Below are positions 34,401-43,244 of a stretch of 64,000 bases of DNA, in pieces. The DNA is from Bacillus sp. V2I10. GTDB taxonomy: Bacteria > Bacillota > Bacilli > Bacillales > Bacillaceae. Both the position numbers and the translations under genes were made by a program. The stretch covers positions 1,078,001-1,142,000 of the forward strand of contig NZ_JAUSYV010000001.1 of NCBI RefSeq assembly GCF_030817055.1. Direction: 5' to 3'. The notes beneath the pieces were generated by a model. That model did no database searches and was not told the origin of the DNA. It saw nothing but the letters and a program-made list of their open reading frames with translations. How positions within the stretch are numbered: the first letter of the stretch is position 1; each line of letters opens with the position of its first letter.

Positions 34401-35956
34401 AGGATGCTGCTGCAAAAGAAAAAGTTGAAGAATACAAAGTGCCGCTAGAAGAAATTAAGAAACAAGTAGTTGGAAATACTACGGTTGAACTTAACGGAAA
34501 ACGTGCAGATGTACGCACAAAAGAAACAAACTTAGGAAATCTTATTGCAGATGGAATGGTTGCGAAAGCAAATGAATCTGTAAAAACGCATATTGCTCTT
34601 CAAAACGGAGGAGGAATCCGTGAGTCCATCAATTCTGGAGAGATTACGCTTGGCGAGGTTCTGACAGTATTGCCGTTTGGAAACAACCTGGTGACACTTG
34701 ACCTGACAGGCCAGGAAATCCTGGATGCCCTTGAGCACAGTGTAAGCGGAGTAGAAACAGGAGAAGGACGTTTCCTGCAAGTATCAGGGATTAAATTTAA
34801 GTATGACGTAACCAAGCCTGTCGGAGACCGGGTTTGGTTTGCAGAAGCGAAAACAGATAATGGATTTGAAGCAATTGATGCAAAGCAAACATATAGAGTC
34901 GCTACCAATGCATTTACAGCAGATGGCGGAGACGGATATACGATGTTTAAAAAAGCTAAAGACGAAGGCCGTATGACAGAGTTATTCGTAGTAGATTATG
35001 AGGTCTTCACATCATATCTTGCAAAGAACAATCCAGTTTCACCTGTGGTTGAAGGCAGAATTATTCAAGAAACAGAAGTAACCGAAACTCCTGTAAAACG
35101 CATTAAGGGTAAAAATCGTTATGAAACAGCTGTTGAAATCTCTAAATCAGGCTGGGAAACAGCGAAAACAGTTGTCCTTGCACGCGGAGATTCTTTCCCT
35201 GACGCACTTGCGGGTGCACCGCTTGCTTACAAGCTTAACGCACCCATACTGCTGACAGAAAAAGGATCATTAAATAGAGCAGCGAAAGAAGAAATCGAGC
35301 GCCTCGGTGCCGAGAAAGCAGTTATTCTTGGCGGATCAGGTGCAGTAAGCGATTATGTGAAATACCAGCTTAAAGGCATGGACTTAAAAGTGCAGCGTAT
35401 TGGCGGAGATAACCGCTTTGAAACAGCAGCAAACATTGCAGCTGTTCTTGGCGGAGCACCTGAAAAAGCTATTATAGCAAATGGAAGGAATTTCCCTGAC
35501 GCACTATCAATAGCTTCTTATGCAGCGCATAAAGGATATCCAATCCTTTTAACGGATTCTAATAAACTTCCAGAAGCTTCAAAGAAAGCATTAAAAAATA
35601 TAGACAGTACAATCGTAGTAGGCGGTGAAGCTGTAGTAAATGCCACAGTATTCAAGCAGCTTGAAAAACCTGAACGCTATTACGGAAAAAACAGATACGG
35701 AACAGCTGCTGTCATTGCGACAGAGCTCAACCCGTCAAATAAGGTGTTTATTGCAACTGGGGAGAACTTTGCTGATGCACTTGCCGGATCTGTACTTGCA
35801 GCCAAAGATAATGCATCAATGCTTCTAGTTAAGCCTAAAAACATTCCTTCTGAAACAGAAGCAGCATTAAAGGTGATCAAAGCGGATGAATTTAACGTTC
35901 TTGGCGGAGAAAATGCGGTAAGTGAAGAAATAATCAATCAATTAAAAAAGTACTAG
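31421..35956 (+). CDS. Large secreted nuclease / 5'-nucleotidase with CWB2 wall-binding repeats (YhcR-like)
   Basis: A 1,511-aa extracellular enzyme. Order: signal peptide (1-32); an OB-like module (~34-145) and a second one (~155-285); an endonuclease/exonuclease/phosphatase domain (~425-720) with LTIAGYNIENF, NNHFNSKGGD, VMGDLND and ASDHDAYVG. Then comes a calcineurin-like 5'-nucleotidase (~727-960; MHTNDTHAHVEG, DAGDVFSG, LGNHEFD, GGHSHTKL) and its C-terminal domain (~1016-1205; QNGGGIRESI). Last are three CWB2 repeats (~1225-1511; NRYETAVEIS, FPDALAGAPLA). Likely digests extracellular nucleic acid and dephosphorylates the nucleotides. B. subtilis YhcR is sortase-anchored; here CWB2 repeats replace that anchor. 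TTG 31421 follows AGGAGG. Confidence 0.92.
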   Translation: MKIMKKQLFILTTILALLVSYIVPFSTPASAADNLTVQEAIANNSGTGTVEGYIVGYTNSGSSYDFEAPFSADTNFAIADKADETDPAKILPVQLPSSPTSLRAKFGLKTNPDIVGKKVIITGSLEAYFSVPGLKNPTAMIFEGETPEEPKPFEGIEGLRIHDIQGAGHVSPYQSQNVKAVEGVVTHVVDASNFYMQDASPDDNANTSEAVLVYKPSHGIKAGDLVSVDGQVKEWVLDGYAEKLETDLAMTEINAQYGNVMIKSSGQALPAAVIIGKDAIPPTAVIDNDQLGTFDPQEDGIDFYESLEGMRVSLESPTVTGPQKYGEVPVITGKEEGKAYTKEGAPLLTKDNQNPERMFLLLDNRSYTAKVGDQFSGTVTGVVSYSFSNFKILVKEANLPELTEREVTSDVTTIEKEEDKLTIAGYNIENFASADTEKRDKLAKSVVENLKSPDIIGLVEVLDESGETDDGTVKGDANYKALSNAIAANGGPTYAFTEIAPEDKKDGGVPGGNIRVGYLYNPERVTLSEGTKGDATTAVAYENGSLTLNPGRIDPTNPAFEDSRKPLAAQFTFKGEDVIVINNHFNSKGGDQPLFGKNQPPVLGSEEQRLKIAEIVHSFVKDVHEKNENANVVVMGDLNDFEFSAPLQTLKGSELVNLVETLPAAERYTYNYQGNAQVLDHMLASNQLAAGTEYDIVNFNSPYMEEHGRASDHDAYVGQFDLSSDDEFNLSIMHTNDTHAHVEGYPRLITAVNELRSQKENSLLVDAGDVFSGTLYFRQYLGLADLHFMNQLNYDAMTLGNHEFDKDSKTLANFINEMKFPMVSSNVNVTADADLGPLFKNEIGTPGEGGNIYPAIIKEVDGEKIGIYGLTTPDTAFLASPGENVVFEDVVQKSNETIDLLKSEGVNKIVALSHLGYSQDLKLAEDVDGIDLIVGGHSHTKLDAPVLIEKEEPTVIVQAGEYLNFLGLVDVTFNKDGVVTGHNGQLVTLSNYAEDAAAKEKVEEYKVPLEEIKKQVVGNTTVELNGKRADVRTKETNLGNLIADGMVAKANESVKTHIALQNGGGIRESINSGEITLGEVLTVLPFGNNLVTLDLTGQEILDALEHSVSGVETGEGRFLQVSGIKFKYDVTKPVGDRVWFAEAKTDNGFEAIDAKQTYRVATNAFTADGGDGYTMFKKAKDEGRMTELFVVDYEVFTSYLAKNNPVSPVVEGRIIQETEVTETPVKRIKGKNRYETAVEISKSGWETAKTVVLARGDSFPDALAGAPLAYKLNAPILLTEKGSLNRAAKEEIERLGAEKAVILGGSGAVSDYVKYQLKGMDLKVQRIGGDNRFETAANIAAVLGGAPEKAIIANGRNFPDALSIASYAAHKGYPILLTDSNKLPEASKKALKNIDSTIVVGGEAVVNATVFKQLEKPERYYGKNRYGTAAVIATELNPSNKVFIATGENFADALAGSVLAAKDNASMLLVKPKNIPSETEAALKVIKADEFNVLGGENAVSEEIINQLKKY

Positions 35957-35968
35957 GCAAGAAATTGA

Positions 35969-35997
35969 GCTGCCGGGAGATTCCCGGCAGTTTTTTA
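35969..35997 (+). terminator. Nuclease gene terminator
   Basis: CTGCCGGGA / TCCCGGCAG stem, T6. Confidence 0.92.
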
Positions 35998-36117
35998 GAA
36001 TAAGCATTTCTTTAAATGGAGCAAACAATTTCAGCTGAAAATACTTTAGAATCGAATTACCTATTAGACAGCTTAAAACTTTGATAAAATACAGATTAAG
36101 AAGGAAGGGGCGATACT

Positions 36118-36870
36118 ATGAATACGACGATTATTACCGGTGCATCCCGGGGACTCGGAGAAGCTATTGTAAAACAGCTGCTGGAACCCAACCATCAAAT
36201 TATTTATCTTTCTAGGTCTGAGAATAAAGAACTAAGACGTCTTGCTGTTGAAAAAGATGCTGTTCTGCAGTTTGTACCATGCGATTTATCAAACGCTCCT
36301 CATGTTGAAGCAGTAATCCCTGAAATTTTCGAAAAAATTGATTTGAATGCTGCAGAAAGGATCACCCTGATTAACAATGCGGGCACGGTCGATCCTATGA
36401 AGCCTGTCGGAAAAGCAGAAGCGGCTGAACTTGAAGCGCATGTCCAGCTGAATTTGATCGCACCGATGGTCTTATCAAATGCTTTTGCAGATAAAACCAA
36501 GAATATAAAAGCCGAAAAAGTGGTTGTCAATATTTCATCTGGCGCTGCAAATAATCCAATCTACGGATGGAACGCTTACTGCAGCTCAAAGGCAGGGCTT
36601 GATATGTTCACTAAAGCTTTTGGACTTGAACAGAAACAAGAACAGCATCCTGTCACTGTCCTTTCATTCTCACCGGGAATTATGGACACAGATATGCAGG
36701 GAAATATACGTAATACACAGCCTGAGGATTTTGCAGAAGTGGCAAGGTTTCAAGAATACCATGATTCAGGGAAGCTTAGATCCGCTGAATTTGTGGCAAG
36801 TGAACTGCTTAAGTTATTAAACAGGCCACTTGAAAATGGAAAAGTATATGACATAAAAGAACTTATATAA
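36118..36870 (+). CDS. yueD: Short-chain dehydrogenase, YueD-like (benzil reductase family)
   Basis: A 250-aa NADPH-dependent SDR. N-terminal TGASRGLGEAI cofactor loop, LINNAGT, catalytic Ser in NISSGAA and YxxxK in YCSSKAG, and the PGIMDTD loop. Relatives in Bacillus reduce benzil to (S)-benzoin; the physiological substrate is unknown. AAGGAAGGGG lies before the ATG. Single gene followed by two copies of a dispersed repeat. Confidence 0.88.
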   Translation: MNTTIITGASRGLGEAIVKQLLEPNHQIIYLSRSENKELRRLAVEKDAVLQFVPCDLSNAPHVEAVIPEIFEKIDLNAAERITLINNAGTVDPMKPVGKAEAAELEAHVQLNLIAPMVLSNAFADKTKNIKAEKVVVNISSGAANNPIYGWNAYCSSKAGLDMFTKAFGLEQKQEQHPVTVLSFSPGIMDTDMQGNIRNTQPEDFAEVARFQEYHDSGKLRSAEFVASELLKLLNRPLENGKVYDIKELI

Positions 36871-36913
36871 TAACAGTGCGGAGCATCCTGACTTGGGTGT
36901 TTCGTTTTTTTAT

Positions 36914-37020
36914 TCGCGCCTGGCTCCCTGGCCAGAACGGCTCTGCCAAAAAAGTCAAGCCCGACTTTTCTGTCAGAGACTTATCTGTCTGTCGGAGCTA
37001 AACGGGAGATTCCGCTTTTC
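36914..37020. repeat. Dispersed non-coding repeat, copy B
   Basis: Tandem-adjacent to copy A. Shared blocks are GGCCAGAACGGCTCTGCC, CCCGACTTTTCTG, CTTATCTGTCTGTCGGAGCT and TCCGCTTTTC. Confidence 0.75.
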
Positions 37021-37142
37021 GATTGTCCAGCTCCGCCTCCTAACTCCTCGGCCAGAACGGCTCCGCCAGTAAAAGCAAAACCGGCTTTTTCTGACGGATC
37101 CTTATCTGTTTGTCGGAGCTAAGCAGTCGGCTCCGCTTTTCT
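37021..37142. repeat. Dispersed non-coding repeat, copy A
   Basis: Fullest copy: AGCTCCGCCTCCTAACTCCT, GGCCAGAACGGCTCCGCC, CCGGCTTTTTCTGACGGATC, TTGTCGGAGCTAAGCAGTCG, then TCCGCTTTTC. Its inverted parts (CGGATCC, GGCTCCG/CGGAGCT) could fold as RNA. It ends at the stop of the DinB gene. Confidence 0.75.
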
Positions 37143-37144
37143 AA

Positions 37145-37633
37145 TTAAGACACACTAAGTTCCTTTTTCCAACTCCCTTGGAGTTTACGGATAAGGATAA
37201 TTTGACCGACATGACTTGCATTGTGGATGGTTACATTTAGCAAAACGGAAATCCACGGCTCTTTATTATCTTCTCGAACGGATGATTGAAGTTCTTCTTC
37301 CGATAATTTTTCAAGTTCATCTATCCATTCTTTTATGACCAGAAAAAGCTGCTCTTTTTTGTCATGCCAATTATCACCTTCTTTGATGACGAAGGTATCT
37401 TCATTAGCAGGGTGACTGTTTGACAAAGGCTCTTTTTTAAAAAGTTTAAGATGTCTTGTGTTATAGAAAACCAGATGATTAATAATCTCCCAAATTGAAT
37501 GAAGGTTTTCCTCTTTTTTCCACGAGGCTTGTTCTTCAGTTAAATCCTTTAGGGCTGTTTCAAGCGAGGCAAACCAATTATCTTCAAAAAAGCAGGCCAT
37601 TAGTTGTTCTTTGAAAATTTCATTCGAATTCAT
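37145..37633 (-). CDS. DinB superfamily protein
   Basis: A 162-aa four-helix-bundle protein of the DinB/YfiT group, likely metal-binding. Histidines lie in WEIINHLVFYNTRHL and TIHNASHVGQIILIRK, matching the three-His site of the family. Some members are thiol-dependent transferases; the substrate is unknown. ATG 37633 is chosen because AAAGGAG is 9 nt upstream and only 0-3 nt from ATG 37642. Confidence 0.82.
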   Translation of the reverse strand: MNSNEIFKEQLMACFFEDNWFASLETALKDLTEEQASWKKEENLHSIWEIINHLVFYNTRHLKLFKKEPLSNSHPANEDTFVIKEGDNWHDKKEQLFLVIKEWIDELEKLSEEELQSSVREDNKEPWISVLLNVTIHNASHVGQIILIRKLQGSWKKELSVS

Positions 37634-37792
37634 TCTTCTCATCTCCTTTTAGGAGAATTTCCACAAGTCACTCCGTATTCCCTTTAGAAATCTCTTAAAT
37701 TTTTTTTCACATTATTTCACATAATTCTCTTATTATGTTACGGAATCAGATGGACATGATAAGGAAGAAAGATGAAAAAGGAGTGATGGAAA

Positions 37793-38359
37793 ATGAAAAA
37801 CAAGAAATGGCTTATTGCTTTCACTGCACTGGCGCTTGTCATTCCGACAACTGCAATGGCAAACACGGAAAAATGGCAGATCAGTGAGCAGCATGAGCCT
37901 GCAAACCATGAAGGAGTAAAGAAGGACTGGCATGAGAGAAAAGCTGAACGGGAGCAAAAGATTCTTGAATTAGTAAGCAAGTATTCACCTGAAACGAAGC
38001 AAGAATGGGAGAATGTATTTAAGGAGAGAGAAGAGCTTTTCAAGCAGCTGGATAAAACAGGTTTAAGAGAGAAGCATCATGCACTTAGAGAAAAGAGAAA
38101 ACAGGAAATAGCAGAGCTTGAAGAAAAAGTGAAAAAAGGTGAAATAACGAAGGAACAAATGAGAGAGAAGATGGAAGCTTTCAGAGAACATAAAATGAAA
38201 CACCATCAAGGTAGACAAGAGATGAGAGAGCAGTGGAAGCAAGCAATCGACAGCAAGGACAAAGCCAAAATCAAAGAAATGCTGAATGCAAAATTACAGC
38301 AGATGAAAGAACACAATCAGAAGATGAAAACTTTAATGAAAGAGCAATCCAAGGGATAA
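37793..38359 (+). CDS. Secreted, highly charged helical protein
   Basis: A 188-aa exported protein. Signal peptide (residues 1-23, ending TTAMAN), then a Lys/Glu-rich, His- and Met-containing helical domain probably forming coiled coils (REKRKQEIAELEEKVKKGEI, REHKMKHHQG). AAGGAG precedes the ATG. Resembles Spy-like or other small periplasmic-type helical proteins only in composition. Function not recognised. Confidence 0.8.
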   Translation: MKNKKWLIAFTALALVIPTTAMANTEKWQISEQHEPANHEGVKKDWHERKAEREQKILELVSKYSPETKQEWENVFKEREELFKQLDKTGLREKHHALREKRKQEIAELEEKVKKGEITKEQMREKMEAFREHKMKHHQGRQEMREQWKQAIDSKDKAKIKEMLNAKLQQMKEHNQKMKTLMKEQSKG

Positions 38360-38370
38360 ACGGGGGAAAA

Positions 38371-38398
38371 GGGGACGGCAAAAATGTCGTCCCTTTCA
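38371..38398 (+). terminator. Weak terminator
   Basis: GGGACG / CGTCCC with a 10-nt loop and short T-tract. Confidence 0.5.
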
Positions 38399-39300
38399 AA
38401 TTCCAAGTAAGTGCAGTCTCTTAAACTCTTCCCTTTCAAGCCCTGTAAGCCTGAAATCGTAATGGCCGCTCTTTTGATTTCATATATCGACGACACGGTC
38501 AATGCCTTTTAAAAAAATCCGGCTGCTTGACATAATTCTCGTTAAAAGGATTATCGTTTCCAGATCCGTTGCGGACATTTGCTATATCAGCCAGAAGCAA
38601 AAATACAACTCTTTCCCGATTTCCCTGTATTCGTATTTTCTTCAATTGGTTCCGTTTTTTATTGCCAGAGTCTGTTTTGATGTTACAAACTGCATCACTG
38701 AGGGAAATTGGTCCCAAATTTTATGAAGGTGCAGCTTTAAGTATTTCTTTGCGTCAGCTTAGTTATTCAGCTCTGTCCATTCATAGGAAATCAAGTAAGG
38801 ATTATTGTCTATTTACAGATGTTCTTTCAAAAAATACCTCCATGGCCAGGTTCCCCGTGTGAAGGATGGATAATTGTTTACCTGGGCTTGATCACCTTTT
38901 AACAGTATGGTTTGATACTTTTTCTCTCCTGCGTCCAGATATTCCACTACTTCATTAGATACATTTCTATAAAGCTTTTTCCATTTCCACCATCAATATT
39001 TCGTCGAGCCCTTCCAATGTTTATTCCTCCAAAAATCCTTAATCCGAATAAGAAGCCTAGAGACAAAACCATTGAATGCCAGCATGCGGTATCGTTTGTT
39101 TCAATAATTTCCAGCAGTCTAGGTGATTCGCTTCCACTCACGGGTTTACCGCGTGAAGAGAAACTAAAGGAGTCTCCTCTTTAGGATGGTGAATATCTCC
39201 CTTTATTTCAGTAATCATCCAGCCTTCTTCGATATACGGAATGGTTTAACCTCTATCATTGTCTGAAATGATCCATTCAAGTCCGCTCCAAATCGATGCT
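38390..39300 (-). pseudogene. Degraded coding region, several stops and frameshifts
   Basis: On the minus strand, coding-like segments follow each other across frames: EEGWMITEIKGDIHHPKEET (about 39200), SPRLLEIIETNDTACWHSMV, NEVVEYLDAGEKKYQTILLK, NNYPSFTRGTWPWRYFLKEH, AKKYLKLHLHKIWDQFPSVM, ATDLETIILLTRIMSSSRIF. In-frame stops separate them. This is what one or two dead genes look like. I cannot name the family. Confidence 0.4.
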
Positions 39301-39729
39301 TTGTTCCCCATTCTACAAGCTCCACACTAAATTGCATGTTTTGTTTAAACTCTATTAAAACCTCAATATATTGGTCTAGTAAAAATATGGACGCTCAAAA
39401 ATGAAGAAAGGAAATAATAGAATATTAATAATTTTAATAAATTTCTGAAACTTTATATTGTAAATGTCTTTTCCGGAAATTATAATAAAATTAATTAATT
39501 TCACCAGTGGAGAAATTAAAATGATAGATAGCTTAAATGAGTTTATTTTTTATGCAAAACTAGATATACATTAACATCAAGAAAATAAATATTATAAGGA
39601 TTTAAGATTACTAATATCTATTCTGACTTTCAGAGAAGATAGGAGTAATTATAATCATTCAGGTAATACAAAAAGGTATGCTGCCACTATAGAAAATACC
39701 TGATATATATCAAATAAGGGGGAAACCAA
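39301..39729. other. AT-rich upstream region of the ABC/isomerase operon
   Basis: Contains the inverted repeat at 39495-39519 and probably the operon promoter. A 17-codon frame at 39522-39575 is not convincing. Confidence 0.45.
39495..39519. promoter_or_regulatory. Inverted repeat, candidate ROK-regulator operator
   Basis: TTAATTTC-N9-GAAATTAA, perfect 8+8 dyad, 211-235 nt upstream of the first operon gene. Assignment to the ROK protein at 48388 is inference. Confidence 0.35.
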
Positions 39730-41313
39730 TTGAAAAGGTTACATTTTTGGAAAACGCTATTCTTTGTTTTAGTGTCTGCGGTATTAATGGCTGGTTGTTC
39801 AAGTAAACAAAGTGGAGAGACTGAGGAAAAGGATAATGGCGGAAATAATCCATCGAACAAAAATCAAGAGTTAGTCATAGCCGTAAACGAAAACTTTATT
39901 TCAATGGATCCGCATAATACCGGGGATACAAATTCTAATTCGGTCCAATCAGCAATGTTAGAAGGGCTATTGGGAACTGATGAAGAAGGGAAAATAATCC
40001 CGCAGTTAGCTGAGGAATATAGTGTGAGTGATAATGCTCTGGAATATTCATTCAAGCTGCGTCAAGGAGTAAAATTCCATGATGGTGAGGCATTTAATGC
40101 AGAGGCAGTAAAAGCTAGTTTTGAAAGGATCATGAAAGATGAAAGCCTTCGTTTAAATAGCCGCGGATTCAATCTTATTACTGGCATTGAAGTGTTGGAT
40201 GAATTTCAAATAAAAGTAATCCTAAAAGAACCATATGCTGGCATGTTAACAAGATTTGTCTCAGCAAAAATCCTTAGTCCTAAAATACTCAATGATTCTA
40301 GTGAAGATATTGGAAAGACTCCGATAGGTACTGGACCATTCAAGTTGGTTGAGTGGGTTCAGGGGGACCATTTAACAGTTGAAAGATTTGAAGATTACTG
40401 GAAAAAGGCAGATCGTGTAAAAACCATTACGTATAAACCTGTTCCGGAAAATGGATCACGTGTGTCGATGTTGAAAACAGGAGAAGCTCATGTTATTTAC
40501 CCGATGCCAGTTCAAAACTTGAAAGAGCTAGAAAATAATACGGATGTTGAAATCCATAAAATCCCTTCCACGATTGCTCGATATGTATCGATTAATACGA
40601 TGAAAGAACCGTTTGATGACATTCGGATTCGCCAGGCAATTAACTATGCTGTAAGTAAAGAGGCATTTATTAATGTAGTTAATTCTGGGTTTGGGCTGCC
40701 ATTAGACTCCATTATCCCAAGTAAAACTCAGCATTATTCTAAACAAGAAACTTATGATCAAAACATTGAAAAAGCAAAGGAATTATTAAAAGAGGCAGGA
40801 TATGAAGGTGGCTTCAAAGCGGAAATTTGGGGTAACACTAATTCCGATACATTGAAAGGAATGCAGTTTATCCAGCAGCAATTAAAGGGAATTGGGGTTG
40901 ATCTGGAAATAAAATCAATGGAAGAAGGTACTTTGTCAGATGAGATTTATGGACCTCAGACACCAGAAGAAGCGAAGGTGCAAATGTGGTACGTAAGCTG
41001 GTCAGCCTATCCTTCTGATGTTACTAATGCAACAAAACCGTTGTTCAGCAGCAGCTCATTTCCGCCAGATGGAGCTAATACAGCTTATTACAAAAATAAT
41101 GATATAGATAAATGGATAACAGAAGTTAATCAGACAGTTGATGTTAATAAACAAGCAGAAATTTATAGTAAAATTCAATCCACTATCTATAATGAAGCAC
41201 CATGGATTTTTCTGGGTGTAGATGAAATTCTGGCAGGTTCGCGATCAAATATAGAAGGAGTCTTTATCTCCCCAACAGGCGGTATTAATGTAACTGATGC
41301 ACATTTTAAATAA
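39730..41313 (+). CDS. ABC transporter substrate-binding lipoprotein (SBP family 5, Opp/Dpp type)
   Basis: A 527-aa solute receptor anchored by lipobox LMAGC (C23) outside the membrane. Family 5 features include SMDPHNTGD, the FKLRQGVKFHDGEAFNAEAV region and GTGPFKLVEW. Family members bind peptides, nickel, or sugar and opine conjugates, so the ligand need not be a peptide. TTG 39730 follows AAGGGGG. First gene of a compact operon. Confidence 0.93.
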   Translation: MKRLHFWKTLFFVLVSAVLMAGCSSKQSGETEEKDNGGNNPSNKNQELVIAVNENFISMDPHNTGDTNSNSVQSAMLEGLLGTDEEGKIIPQLAEEYSVSDNALEYSFKLRQGVKFHDGEAFNAEAVKASFERIMKDESLRLNSRGFNLITGIEVLDEFQIKVILKEPYAGMLTRFVSAKILSPKILNDSSEDIGKTPIGTGPFKLVEWVQGDHLTVERFEDYWKKADRVKTITYKPVPENGSRVSMLKTGEAHVIYPMPVQNLKELENNTDVEIHKIPSTIARYVSINTMKEPFDDIRIRQAINYAVSKEAFINVVNSGFGLPLDSIIPSKTQHYSKQETYDQNIEKAKELLKEAGYEGGFKAEIWGNTNSDTLKGMQFIQQQLKGIGVDLEIKSMEEGTLSDEIYGPQTPEEAKVQMWYVSWSAYPSDVTNATKPLFSSSSFPPDGANTAYYKNNDIDKWITEVNQTVDVNKQAEIYSKIQSTIYNEAPWIFLGVDEILAGSRSNIEGVFISPTGGINVTDAHFK

Positions 41314-41397
41314 TAGCGAATTCAGAAACTAGGCAATAAGAAGAGGCAGATGGATCTTTCCCATTGCTTCTTTCCTTTTAAGAAAGGGGTTATCATT

Positions 41398-42321
41398 TTG
41401 CTTCAATATATTTTAAAAAGAATCTTAGAAATGATACCAATCCTATTTATTGTTTCTATATTAATCTTCTTTTTTACTCATTTAATTCCTGGAGACCCAG
41501 CAAGATTGGTTGCTGGAAAGGATGCAACGTTAGAAGAGGTTAATATGATCAGATCCGAGCTTGGTCTCGATAAACCTATTTCGGACCAATATATAACATA
41601 TATGATTAATCTATTTCAAGGAGATTTAGGAACCTCATTAAAGACAGGATTACCTGTTTCAGAAATGTTTTCTGACCGTTTTATGCCCTCCATTTATTTA
41701 ACCTTCTTAAGTATGATCTGGGCATTGGTGCTGGGGTTATTAATAGGTACCCTATCAGCCGTTTTCAAAAACAAATGGCCGGATTACATTGGAATGATCA
41801 CGGCAGTCTCTGGAATCTCTATGCCGGGTTTTTGGCTTGGTTTAATTCTAATTCAGATTTTCTCCGTCCAGCTGGGGTGGTTTCCAACAGGCGGGGCGGA
41901 AAGCTGGAAAAGTTATATTTTGCCTTCAATCACATTAGGAGCAGGAATTATGTCAATGCTTGCCAGGTTTACGAGATCGTCCCTTCTTGAAACGTTAAGA
42001 GCAGACTATATTCGCACTGGAAGGGCAAAGGGTTTAAAAGAATCAGTTGTCATTCCGAAACATGCATTAAGAAACTCTTTGATTCCAGTGGTTACAATTG
42101 CAGGACTCCAGTTTGGATTCTTATTAGGCGGATCCGTTGTCGTGGAAACCGTTTTTAGTTTTCCTGGGATGGGCCGTTTGTTAATAGATTCAATTGCCTT
42201 CAGAGACTATCCTGTCATACAAGCTGAATTATTATTATTCTCTATTGAATTTATTCTCGTAAATCTGATTGTTGATATCCTGTATAGTTTGCTCAATCCA
42301 AAAATACGCTATGTATCCTAG
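41398..42321 (+). CDS. ABC transporter permease (DppB/OppB type)
   Basis: A 307-aa inner-membrane permease with six helices. GDLGTSLKTGLPV and the EAA-like loop GRAKGLKESVVIPKHALRN are typical. TTG 41398 is preferred, with AAAGGGG 7 nt upstream; the longer frame from 41350 encodes an unlikely N-terminal extension. The next permease starts 12 nt after its stop. Confidence 0.92.
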   Translation: MLQYILKRILEMIPILFIVSILIFFFTHLIPGDPARLVAGKDATLEEVNMIRSELGLDKPISDQYITYMINLFQGDLGTSLKTGLPVSEMFSDRFMPSIYLTFLSMIWALVLGLLIGTLSAVFKNKWPDYIGMITAVSGISMPGFWLGLILIQIFSVQLGWFPTGGAESWKSYILPSITLGAGIMSMLARFTRSSLLETLRADYIRTGRAKGLKESVVIPKHALRNSLIPVVTIAGLQFGFLLGGSVVVETVFSFPGMGRLLIDSIAFRDYPVIQAELLLFSIEFILVNLIVDILYSLLNPKIRYVS

Positions 42322-42333
42322 AGGAGGGGAGTC

Positions 42334-43230
42334 ATGGAGATTACGAAGGAAGTAAATCATTATAACCCATTGATTTCAAAAAAAAAGTATTCACCTGCAA
42401 AAGAATTTTTAAAGAACTGGAGAAAACAAAAGACAGCCTTTTGGGCCAGTGTTTTTATCCTGCTGCTAATTCTCATCGCAATCATTGGACCTTACATTGC
42501 CCCATACGATCCGTACCAGCCGGATTACAATTCAACCTTGCAGGAGCCGAGCAAAGAACACTGGGCTGGTACTGATGAATACGGCCGTGATATTTTTAGC
42601 CGACTTCTTGCAGGTGCAAGGATCTCTCTAGGTGTTAGTTTCCTTTCTGTATTTTTAGGTGCAATAGGAGGAATCGTTTTAGGACTAGTAAGCGGTTATT
42701 TTGGCGGCTGGTTAGATCGAATCATCATGAGAAGCAGTGATGTAATGTTTGCGTTCCCTGATTTACTATTAGCTATTGCCATTGTTGCGATTTTAGGGCC
42801 GGGATTAGCGAACGTAGTGATTGCTGTTTCTATTTTTAGTATTCCTTCTTTTGCAAGATTGGTGAGAGGTTCTACATTGGAAGGAAAAGAGTCTGTATTT
42901 GTTGAGGCTGCAAAATCAATGGGAGCATCACATCGCAGAATTATGTTCAAGCATATTTTTCCTGAAACACTTGGCAGTTTAATTGTATTCATTACGATGA
43001 GAATAGGAACTGCCATTTTAGCTGCATCCAGTTTAAGTTTTCTTGGTTTAGGAGCGAGTCCTGAGACACCAGATTGGGGAGCAATGCTAAGTCTTGGCCG
43101 GGATTATTTAAGTACAGCCTCTCATGTGGTAATGATGCCAGGAATTGCGATCTTTTTAACTGTGTTGGCCTTCAATATTGTTGGAGATGGATTACGTGAT
43201 GTATTGGATCCTAAAACGAAGAATGAGTAA
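42334..43230 (+). CDS. ABC transporter permease (DppC/OppC type)
   Basis: A 298-aa partner permease. Cytosolic N-terminus, first helix near residue 38, then the family motif HWAGTDEYGRDIFSRLLAGA, the EAA loop AAKSMGASHRRIMFKHIFPE, and SLSFLGLGASPETPDWGAML. GAGGGGAG precedes the ATG. Forms the membrane channel with the previous gene product. Confidence 0.95.
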   Translation: MEITKEVNHYNPLISKKKYSPAKEFLKNWRKQKTAFWASVFILLLILIAIIGPYIAPYDPYQPDYNSTLQEPSKEHWAGTDEYGRDIFSRLLAGARISLGVSFLSVFLGAIGGIVLGLVSGYFGGWLDRIIMRSSDVMFAFPDLLLAIAIVAILGPGLANVVIAVSIFSIPSFARLVRGSTLEGKESVFVEAAKSMGASHRRIMFKHIFPETLGSLIVFITMRIGTAILAASSLSFLGLGASPETPDWGAMLSLGRDYLSTASHVVMMPGIAIFLTVLAFNIVGDGLRDVLDPKTKNE

Positions 43231-43244
43231 GGGAGCTTAAAAGA

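Noticed and set aside
41350..41397. N-terminal extension of the first permease
   Set aside because: Cys/Phe/Pro-rich 16 residues without SD; TTG 41398 has AAAGGGG at good spacing.
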